Source: JBBDIO01 sp040880365 (GTDB lineage Bacteria; Chloroflexota; Anaerolineae; Caldilineales; Caldilineaceae). Taken from it: a stretch of DNA of 6,330 nucleotides. The stretch lies in assembly GCA_040880365.1 (NCBI GenBank), contig JBBDIO010000084.1:1-6330 (forward strand), given 5' to 3'. Shown here piece by piece: positions 1-5,483 of the stretch (positions are counted from its first letter, which is position 1; each line of letters opens with the position of its first letter). The position numbers and the translations under genes were made by a program. A model generated the notes under the pieces. It made no database searches. It worked only from the letters and a program-made list of their open reading frames with translations, and was not told the origin of the DNA.

Positions 1-46
1 CTGCGGTGACACGGGCAGCAGAGAATGTCACCGCAGGAGCGGTGAC
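1..46. repeat. Nested inverted repeats forming two mutually exclusive hairpins
   Basis: Bases 1-11 (CTGCGGTGACA) are perfectly complementary to 26-36, giving an 11-bp stem with a 14-base loop. The core GCGGTGAC at 3-10 recurs at 39-46, and the second copy pairs with 27-34 to make an 8-bp stem with a 4-base loop. The central arm can pair with only one partner at a time. No T-run follows either stem on either strand, so neither looks like a simple intrinsic terminator. The repeats lie beyond the terminator of the minus-strand gene unit and run to the window edge. They could be a protein-binding palindrome or a leader element of whatever lies to the left. The repeats are seen directly; the role is unknown. 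Confidence 0.6.
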
Positions 47-113
47 CTACCTAACCGTCAAATAACGTCTTACTTGGCAGCAGGGTATAGGCGAAAAGGG
101 TATCACGCAGTTC

Positions 114-155
114 AAAAGGGCAGCAGGATCGTTTCAATAATCCTGCTGCCCTTTT
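114..155 (-). terminator. Strong intrinsic terminator closing the gene unit, probably bidirectional
   Basis: A perfect 16-bp stem pairs 114-129 (AAAAGGGCAGCAGGAT) with 140-155, with a 10-base loop at 130-139. Read on the minus strand, the GC-rich arm ends in CCC followed by TTTT, and the structure starts 29 bases after the TAA stop of the RspA/ManD-like gene, which is classic terminator spacing. The A-run at 114-117 and the T-run at 152-155 make it work in principle in both directions, so it may also stop transcripts entering from the left. The T-tract is short, at four bases. No other minus-strand structure in the window is comparable, so this is the most likely end of the whole transcription unit. 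Confidence 0.85.
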
Positions 156-184
156 CGTTACAGTGACAGAGGGTTACGGACGGG

Positions 185-1390
185 TTACGGGCGTACCGGC
201 GACCCGTCGGGCAGGCGGGTTTGGGTCCAGCTTTCTACAATTTCTTCACACGGGTATTTGGCTGCGAGCTTCTCATCGATGTCGATGCCCAAGCCCGGCT
301 TGTCGTTGGGATACATATAGCCGTTGCGCACTTCGGGCAGACCGGGGAACATTTCATAGACGTGTTCGGGGAAGCGGCACCATTCCTGAATGCCGAAATT
401 GGGCGCCCACACATCAATATGCAGATTGGCGGCATGGCCCACGGGCGAGGTATCTCCCGGTCCGTGCCAGGCGGTGCGCACGCCAAAGGCATTGGCCATG
501 AGCGTGACTGCGCGCGCCGGGGTGATGCCCCCCATCTGGCTGATGTGCATACGGATGAAGTCGATGAGCTTTTCGGCGATCAGCGGCTGCCATTCGCGGG
601 GGTTATTGAAAAGTTCACCCATCGCGATGGGTGTGGAGCATTGTTCGCGGATGCGCGGGAACCACTCCAGGTCTTCGGGCGCGAGAGGATCTTCCAGGAA
701 AAACAGCTTGAACTGTTCTACATCTTTGGCGAATTGCACCGCCTCGATGGGGTGGAGGCGTTCATGGATATCGTGGCACAATTCCACTTCGTCGCCGACG
801 GTGCTGCGTACATGGTCCATCATGCGCAGCATGTTGCGCATGTAGTCTTTGCGGTCGAAATAGGCGCCTTCGGGCGCGCCGTCGGGCTTGACCATTGCGT
901 CGGCTTTGCCGCCATAGCCACCCATCTGAATCCGCACAAAGCGATAGCCTTCGTCCATATGTTTCTGAACGCTTTCGGCCACTTCCTGGGGTGTCAGGCC
1001 ATTGGCGTGGGTATAGACATTGGCCGCTTCGCGCACTTTGCCGCCCAGCAGATCATAGACCGGCATATTCGCCTGTTTGCCTTTGATATCCCACAGCGCC
1101 TGATCCACGCCGGAAATGGCATTGTTGAGCACAGGACCATTGCGCCAATAGCCGTGTACCATATTCATCTGCCAGATTTCTTCGATGCGCGAAACATCGC
1201 GCCCGATGAGAAAGGGCTTGATGTGCTTTTCCAGCGCGGTGACGACGGCGTGAAAACGCTGGGTAAAGGTGGCGCAGCCTACGCCATAGAGGCCAGGCTC
1301 GGATGTGATGACCTTGACCACCACCAGCCGGGAATGATCGGGCTGGGTGGTGATGATCTGAATGTCTTTAATTGTGACTGGTTTGCTCAT
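185..1390 (-). CDS. Enolase-superfamily enzyme, RspA/D-mannonate dehydratase-like group
   Basis: This 401-residue protein belongs to the mandelate racemase/muconate lactonizing branch of the enolase superfamily. Its length and C-terminal ending (LPDGSPVRP) match the RspA/ManD group, about 400 residues. ManD converts D-mannonate to 2-keto-3-deoxygluconate using a bound Mg ion. Visible features are an N-terminal capping domain (about 1-125) with YWRNGP near residue 81; metal ligands D207, E233 (FFLEDP) and E259 (AMGELF); the D-x-H acid histidine H209; and H309 in AWHGPGD. R153 sits where the ManD catalytic Arg is expected, but the Tyr usually 12 residues later is Ala here; Y159 lies only 6 residues after R153. 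Dehydration of mannonate is therefore uncertain. The ATG at 1390 is preceded by AGGAAAG ten bases upstream. No signal peptide is seen, so it is cytoplasmic. It is last in the unit, 59 bp after the Nudix gene. Family assignment is firm; the substrate is unknown. Confidence 0.92.
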   Translation of the reverse strand: MSKPVTIKDIQIITTQPDHSRLVVVKVITSEPGLYGVGCATFTQRFHAVVTALEKHIKPFLIGRDVSRIEEIWQMNMVHGYWRNGPVLNNAISGVDQALWDIKGKQANMPVYDLLGGKVREAANVYTHANGLTPQEVAESVQKHMDEGYRFVRIQMGGYGGKADAMVKPDGAPEGAYFDRKDYMRNMLRMMDHVRSTVGDEVELCHDIHERLHPIEAVQFAKDVEQFKLFFLEDPLAPEDLEWFPRIREQCSTPIAMGELFNNPREWQPLIAEKLIDFIRMHISQMGGITPARAVTLMANAFGVRTAWHGPGDTSPVGHAANLHIDVWAPNFGIQEWCRFPEHVYEMFPGLPEVRNGYMYPNDKPGLGIDIDEKLAAKYPCEEIVESWTQTRLPDGSPVRP

Positions 1391-1400
1391 GTGTTGTTGT

Positions 1401-1407
1401 CTTTCCT
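1401..1407 (-). promoter_or_regulatory. Ribosome binding site of the RspA/ManD-like gene
   Basis: On the minus strand AGGAAAG lies 10 bases before the ATG that ends at 1390. It is the best Shine-Dalgarno match in the window and supports that start. Confidence 0.6.
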
Positions 1408-1430
1408 GAGTTGTGGAGGGTTATTGCTTA

Positions 1431-1460
1431 CAGGCTATTTCATGACAGGTTATTTCATGC
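1431..1460. repeat. Tandem 15-bp duplication across the end of the Nudix gene
   Basis: CAGGCTATTTCATGA (1431-1445) is followed directly by CAGGTTATTTCATGC (1446-1460), matching at 13 of 15 positions. The right copy contains the last codons and TAA stop of the Nudix gene (stop at 1450-1452). The left copy lies just past the stop and still reads as ATGAAATAG on the minus strand. It looks like a small local duplication with no evident function. Confidence 0.6.
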
Positions 1461-2214
1461 CATTGGGCCAGAAAAATTCGTAGCGCGAAGGGTCGTCGTA
1501 GCCGTCCATCTGGGCGGGGGGCAGGCCCGGCGTTTCGAGGGCAAGCCGCACGATGTGCCGATTAAATGCCCCCACATAGTCGTGGGACAGATATTCGTCC
1601 ACGGCCATCCACCGGGCTTCTTCGATCTCTTCCAGCTGGATCTGAATATCGGCGCTGAGCGCACGCAGGCGGCAGACCATATACATATCAGACTTGCCAA
1701 AGCGGTAGCCATGCCAGTGGCGAAAGCAGACCAATGCTTCGAATTGGGCGCGAACGCCGGTTTCTTCCAGCACTTCGCGCACAACGGCGTTGGCAATATG
1801 TTCGCCGGGGTGCAGCGCGCCGCCAGGGAGCTTGTAGTAGGGGCGGCTTTTGTCGCGGCGGTGGCGTTCAGATACTACCAGCAATTCGCGTTGTTCGTTG
1901 AGCACTACGCCGCCTGCGCCGATATAGTGGGTGGAATAGGAAGGGATCAGGGCCTGGGGCTGCACGCGGTAGGTGAGGGTCAGGTGATCCTCATCGGCGT
2001 GGTGATAGGTGAAGCCCGCTTCGGTGGCTTCGGGAATCAGCCGCGCGCGGGCAGTGGGGATTTCCAGCCAGATGAGCGCACGCCCGTCGGCCTGCCAGGT
2101 TTCCAGCCCGCGCTGCAATTGGGCGCGAAAGATTTCGGGATCGGCAGGCAGTTGATCGGGTGTGATGACGACACCGTTAAATTGATTGACGGTATGGGCT
2201 AAGAGTTCGGTCAT
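1450..2214 (-). CDS. Nudix hydrolase with NUDT6-like N-terminal domain
   Basis: This 254-residue protein has two parts. Residues about 10-85 resemble the pre-Nudix domain of NUDT6 and plant NUDT2/7/10-type proteins: NQFNGVVI at 10-17, WQADGRALIWLEIP near 40-53, and GFTYHHA at 67-73. The Nudix fold follows from about 96. A full Nudix box occupies 132-154, with G132, E138 and REVLEETGV at 146-154, so the metal-binding glutamates E147, E150 and E151 are intact. Nudix enzymes cleave nucleoside diphosphates linked to another moiety, such as ADP-ribose, NADH or CoA derivatives; the substrate cannot be read from the sequence. The ATG at 2214 keeps the N-terminal domain complete and has AAGG eight bases upstream. 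A 145-bp gap separates it from the upstream gene. The link to sugar-acid metabolism is not evident; it may be a housecleaning enzyme or a nucleotide-sugar or cofactor hydrolase. No signal peptide is seen. Confidence 0.93.
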   Translation of the reverse strand: MTELLAHTVNQFNGVVITPDQLPADPEIFRAQLQRGLETWQADGRALIWLEIPTARARLIPEATEAGFTYHHADEDHLTLTYRVQPQALIPSYSTHYIGAGGVVLNEQRELLVVSERHRRDKSRPYYKLPGGALHPGEHIANAVVREVLEETGVRAQFEALVCFRHWHGYRFGKSDMYMVCRLRALSADIQIQLEEIEEARWMAVDEYLSHDYVGAFNRHIVRLALETPGLPPAQMDGYDDPSRYEFFWPNGMK

Positions 2215-2222
2215 GGTTGGCG

Positions 2223-2226
2223 CCTT
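2223..2226 (-). promoter_or_regulatory. Weak ribosome binding site of the Nudix gene
   Basis: On the minus strand AAGG lies 8 bases before the ATG ending at 2214. The match is short but the spacing is good, and it fits the start that keeps the N-terminal domain whole. Confidence 0.35.
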
Positions 2227-2265
2227 GCTAAGCTACAGTACTCTGTCGAGTGCAATCCGTGTTCG

Positions 2266-2296
2266 ATTTTACAACTATCTTCTATACAACTTTCAA
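2266..2296 (-). promoter_or_regulatory. Possible sigma70-type promoter upstream of the Nudix gene
   Basis: The gap before the Nudix gene has an AT-rich stretch unlike the coding DNA around it. Read on the minus strand, TTGAAA (2291-2296) could be a -35 box. Possible -10 boxes are TGTAAA (2268-2273, 17-base spacer) or TAAAAT (2266-2271, 19-base spacer). The match is moderate and such motifs arise by chance in AT-rich DNA. If real, it would let the Nudix and RspA/ManD-like genes be expressed separately from the upstream genes. Confidence 0.25.
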
Positions 2297-2314
2297 GACT
2301 AACGCTGAATCAAT

Positions 2315-2331
2315 CCGGCGATGAATGCCGG
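2315..2331. repeat. Small hairpin between the toroid-protein and Nudix genes
   Basis: CCGGC (2315-2319) and GCCGG (2327-2331) form a perfect 5-bp GC stem with a 7-base loop. Two more A-T pairs are possible beyond a mismatch (G-T if read as plus-strand RNA). It begins about 30 bases after the stop of the 618-residue gene, so it could slow or partly terminate transcription, or protect the 3' end. No T-run follows it on the minus strand, so it is not a convincing intrinsic terminator. Confidence 0.3.
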
Positions 2332-2359
2332 GTTCTGCGCGGTGCAAAGGCCCTCTCCA

Positions 2360-4216
2360 CTAAACCGGCTGGCTATAGGTGGGCGTATTGCAGTAGCGAT
2401 CCATCTCCAGCCGCAGTTTGATGCTGCGCCCCGGTTGTAGATCGACATGGAAGTGGGTGCTGTTCACCGGCTGGGTGTTCGCGGCGCGGCCCGGTTCGGC
2501 ATCCGGTCCGGTGTCCAATTCGGTGTCCAGTTCCGTCGCGGTGGTGAAGCGATGTTCGGCGAACGCGCCCGCCTGCACCACAAGCCTTCGCGCATGAAGC
2601 GGGCTGGTATTGATCAGTTCGACCGTCGTGCTGTCGCCATCCAGATTGGAGACCAGCGCCGACACATCTTCGGGCAGACCGGGGCGATGTTTCTGGGCGT
2701 CGTAATAGCGCAGCCGGGTGTGGAGCAGCCCGCCATGATAGATGACCTGGGGACCGCCACAGGTCAGTTGGACCAGCCCTTCGGTATGCACCGGGTTCAT
2801 GTTCTGCCAGTGGTGAACATCCCAGCTTTCGGGGTCGCCGTGGTCGTTGCGAATCGCATCCATGCGGCGCAACACTTCGGCATATTGTGCTTCGAGAATA
2901 CGGCGCGGATAGTCGGGCAGGCGTCCATCCAGATAGCAATACCAGGGGCCAAAGTGGAGATCGTCGCCCTTGCTGCGCCCCGGTGCCACATTGAGCCAGG
3001 CCGTTTTGGTTTCGGGGATGTTATCCAGCCGCTGGCGATCGCGTTCATCCTGCGACATATACCAGATCTGCGCGGCATGTTTGGGTTGCAGGGGTCGATA
3101 GGCTGTCCAGCCTTCATCGGTGTGGCGGTGGGGCACAAGCCACTGACCATTTTCTTCGCGTCCCAGTTCCAAAATGCGATCCAACTGGCCGCGGGGAATA
3201 TCCAGATAGCCCATATCGCCCGAAAGCAGCGCAGCATTCATGGCGGCGATGGTCAGTGGTTCGATGATGGTCATGAAGCCGTGGGGCCAACGCCAGCCGT
3301 AATAGCCACCCCACCATTTGCCGTCCAGCGTTTCGCCCACAATGCCATTCGGTCCCACATTATCGGGGCAGAGTCCGTCGTTTTTCTGGATGCGGTCGTT
3401 CCAGGCTTCCAGATAATCAAAGACCCAACGGCGATAGCGATCTTCGCCGGTATAGAGGAACGCATTGGTAATCAGGCTGGTGGCGGCGAGATTGAGCGGC
3501 ACATCACAGCGCATCTGGCGCTCGTTGAGTGTCTTGAGGATTTCGCCATAGACTTCATCCTCATTCCAGTCGGCCTTGCGCACATCTTCGCCATAAAATG
3601 GCTTTACTGTGGTAGGCACATCGAGATCGTCGAAGGGGATGGGATATTCGGCCATCACCCAGCGATGGGTGGACCAGTCGTCCCAGGAATTTTCGAAGCG
3701 CGGCCCGCGCGAGCCGGTGATGGGCGAGCGGATCATGCGTCGTTCGGCATCCCAGTTGGGCACGGTGGGATCGTCACCCGTGTAGAAGCCGGCAAAGCGC
3801 AGGGCGCGGGCGCGGTCGGGTTCCCAGTTGGGATCGGCCAGGCCGAAATAGTAGAAATAGATGGACGATTCGCCGTGGTGCATCCAGTCGTAATAGGCGT
3901 CGAACTCCCGGTAGACCTGTCCATAGGCGGTAAACTGGCGGGTGACGGCTTCCCACAGAAAGCGGCTGCGGCGATGCAGTTCGCCCGCTCCACCCAGGGC
4001 ATAGAGCAACGGCCAGTTGTGATAGCTTTCATAGCCGTCGTCGGAGCCATCCATGCCCGGCCATTCTTCGCGCCAGACAAAGGTGCCATCCTGGCGGGTA
4101 TAGCGCTCTTGATAAAGCGGCGCGGCCACATTCATCACATCGAAGAGATGACGTTGGCGCAACGCCCAATCGGGGATATGGGTCTTGCGATTGGCGTGTA
4201 GCAGTTGTGCGTCCAT
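2360..4216 (-). CDS. Uncharacterised protein, predicted (alpha/alpha)-toroid enzyme
   Basis: I do not recognise a named family for this 618-residue protein. Residues about 15-510 are rich in aromatic and acidic residues and look like an (alpha/alpha)-barrel of the kind found in glycoside hydrolases, polysaccharide lyases and epimerases. Notable segments are WPGMDGSDDGYESYHNWPL (52-70), YYDWMHHGESS (108-118), WWGGYYGWRWPHGF (301-314), PHRHTDEGW (362-370) and ESWDVHHWQNMNPVHTEG (463-480). The clustered Trp, His, Asp and Glu would suit a carbohydrate-binding cleft. From about 515 a beta-rich C-terminal domain follows, interrupted by an acidic low-complexity stretch at 561-580. There is no signal peptide or membrane segment, so it is probably cytoplasmic. 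The gene starts 41 bp after the galactonate-dehydratase-like gene and has no clear Shine-Dalgarno sequence. Its neighbours suggest a role in making or processing a sugar-acid substrate. The existence of the protein is firm; fold and role are inferred. Confidence 0.85.
   Translation of the reverse strand: MDAQLLHANRKTHIPDWALRQRHLFDVMNVAAPLYQERYTRQDGTFVWREEWPGMDGSDDGYESYHNWPLLYALGGAGELHRRSRFLWEAVTRQFTAYGQVYREFDAYYDWMHHGESSIYFYYFGLADPNWEPDRARALRFAGFYTGDDPTVPNWDAERRMIRSPITGSRGPRFENSWDDWSTHRWVMAEYPIPFDDLDVPTTVKPFYGEDVRKADWNEDEVYGEILKTLNERQMRCDVPLNLAATSLITNAFLYTGEDRYRRWVFDYLEAWNDRIQKNDGLCPDNVGPNGIVGETLDGKWWGGYYGWRWPHGFMTIIEPLTIAAMNAALLSGDMGYLDIPRGQLDRILELGREENGQWLVPHRHTDEGWTAYRPLQPKHAAQIWYMSQDERDRQRLDNIPETKTAWLNVAPGRSKGDDLHFGPWYCYLDGRLPDYPRRILEAQYAEVLRRMDAIRNDHGDPESWDVHHWQNMNPVHTEGLVQLTCGGPQVIYHGGLLHTRLRYYDAQKHRPGLPEDVSALVSNLDGDSTTVELINTSPLHARRLVVQAGAFAEHRFTTATELDTELDTGPDAEPGRAANTQPVNSTHFHVDLQPGRSIKLRLEMDRYCNTPTYSQPV
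2509..2532. repeat. 12-bp tandem repeat inside the toroid-protein gene
   Basis: CGGTGTCCAATT (2509-2520) is followed by CGGTGTCCAGTT (2521-2532), identical at 11 of 12 positions. It encodes the doubled ELDT motif near residues 562-569 of the 618-residue protein. The length keeps the frame, and the repeat sits in a low-complexity linker of the C-terminal domain, consistent with replication slippage. Confidence 0.7.
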
Positions 4217-4257
4217 TTGTCTTCGTTTCTATGCAGAAATTGTACTGGTGCTTGCAA

Positions 4258-5391
4258 CTACAGATTGCGACGTTCCCAGCCTTCTTCAAAGAGACGCAGG
4301 AAATTGTTGTCGCCATAGGGATATTTTGCCATCTCGGCTTCATTGATTTCCACGCCGATGCCCGGCGCATCGGAGGGCGTGAGATAGCCATCTTTGACGC
4401 GGGGCACGCCTTCCATAAGATCGAACGCCCACGGCACATGGAAATCATCGAAACATTCCTGGATCAGGAAGTTGGGCAGGGTGGCATGAATGTGGGCATT
4501 GATGGCCGTGTTCAGCGGGCTTTGGGCCTGGTGCAGCGCGACAAACGCTTCGGCGCCTTCGGCAATGGCCGCGGCTTTGCGCGCCCCGCCAATGCCGCCG
4601 ATTTTGAGCGTTTCGGGCTGGACAATGTCCACGGCTTTGGCCGAAAGCAGCTCTACAAACTGGCCCAGCCGGTCGAAGCGTTCGCCGGTTGCCACGGGCA
4701 CAGGGATGTTGCGCGCGATTTCCAGCGTGCCGGGGAGGTCGGTGGACATGTTGGGCGTTTCGAACCACATGGGGCGAAATTCTTCCAGTTGCCGCCCAAT
4801 GCGAATCGCGGTGGTCACGCTGAAGCGGTCGTGCCCCTCGATGAGCAGGTCTACGTCATCGCCGACCGCAGCGCGCACGGCGCGCACAATCTCCAGCGAG
4901 AGGCGTTCGTCGGCGGCATCGAAAAAGCGATAGGCTTTGCCAAAGGGATCAAACTTGAGCGCTGTGTAGCCCATTTCTTTGACGCGTGCGGCGGCTTCGG
5001 CAAAGAAGGCAGGATCGCGCGGACCCTGGTACCAGCCGTTGGCATAGACACGCAGCGCGGGGCGTTGCTTGCCGCCCAAAAGCTTCCAGATGGGCGTGTT
5101 CAGGCTCTTGCCCAGAATATCCCAGCACGCGATTTCGATGGCACTGAGCGCCATGCTGTTGCTGAGGAAGACGGCCCGGAAAAGTTTGGTATAGACCTGG
5201 TTGGGCTGGCGCGGGTCTTCGCCGATGACCAGACGTTCCAGTTCGTGGGCCTGGGCCTGGCTGGGTTTGGTGTTGAGTCCCGATGTGGCTTCACCCAGGC
5301 CGGTGATGCCCTCATCGGTGTGCAGCTTGACAAAAACCCAGTTCTTCCAGGGGTTGCCCACAAGAATGGTTTCGAGTTTGGTGATTTTCAT
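4258..5391 (-). CDS. Enolase-superfamily enzyme, galactonate dehydratase/mandelate racemase-like
   Basis: This 377-residue protein has the usual length and layout of the mandelate racemase subgroup: an N-terminal capping domain with GLGEAT at 31-36 and a conserved AIEIACWDILGK segment at 84-95, then a TIM barrel. Relatives abstract a proton next to a carboxylate and usually dehydrate sugar acids such as galactonate to 2-keto-3-deoxy acids. Active-site segments are K146-F-D148 (LKFDPF), E185-x-H187 (IEGHDRF), E211 (WFETP), E237 (ATGERF), E260 (QPETLKIGG) and H287 (ALHQAQSP). E211 and E237 are the second and third metal ligands. The first ligand position holds Glu185 and the His-partner position Glu260, where Asp is usual in the family as I recall it. 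No clear Shine-Dalgarno sequence precedes the ATG. It follows the DapA-like gene by 92 bp, which fits a dehydratase and keto-acid lyase pair. It is cytoplasmic. Family firm, substrate unknown. Confidence 0.92.
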   Translation of the reverse strand: MKITKLETILVGNPWKNWVFVKLHTDEGITGLGEATSGLNTKPSQAQAHELERLVIGEDPRQPNQVYTKLFRAVFLSNSMALSAIEIACWDILGKSLNTPIWKLLGGKQRPALRVYANGWYQGPRDPAFFAEAAARVKEMGYTALKFDPFGKAYRFFDAADERLSLEIVRAVRAAVGDDVDLLIEGHDRFSVTTAIRIGRQLEEFRPMWFETPNMSTDLPGTLEIARNIPVPVATGERFDRLGQFVELLSAKAVDIVQPETLKIGGIGGARKAAAIAEGAEAFVALHQAQSPLNTAINAHIHATLPNFLIQECFDDFHVPWAFDLMEGVPRVKDGYLTPSDAPGIGVEINEAEMAKYPYGDNNFLRLFEEGWERRNL

Positions 5392-5483
5392 AGAGTAGGT
5401 GTGAATTTTCTAATAGTCTGGGCGAGCAAGGGCAGCCGTCTCGCTTGTCTTACGTTGGTCTAAGGTTTGGGCCTATAGAGAAA

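Noticed and set aside
2447..4201. A 584-codon open frame on the plus strand opposite the 618-residue gene, with similar long plus-strand frames at 221-1483, 1411-2202 and 4207-5463.
   Set aside because: Each is codon-aligned with the minus-strand gene it covers, so it stays open simply because the real gene almost never uses TTA, CTA or TCA codons. The translations look like no known family, whereas the minus-strand products have clear motifs. This reflects codon bias, not overlapping genes.
4217..4257. The 41-bp gap upstream of the 618-residue gene, searched for a promoter or Shine-Dalgarno sequence.
   Set aside because: Only weak purine-rich bases precede the ATG and there is no paired -35/-10 signal, so nothing was annotated.
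5422..5444. A GCGAG/CTCGC inverted repeat between the DapA-like gene and the galactonate dehydratase-like gene, considered as a terminator or operator.
   Set aside because: The stem is only 5 bp with a 13-base loop and no T-run, which is within chance for GC-rich DNA. I also saw no convincing promoter in this 92-bp gap.
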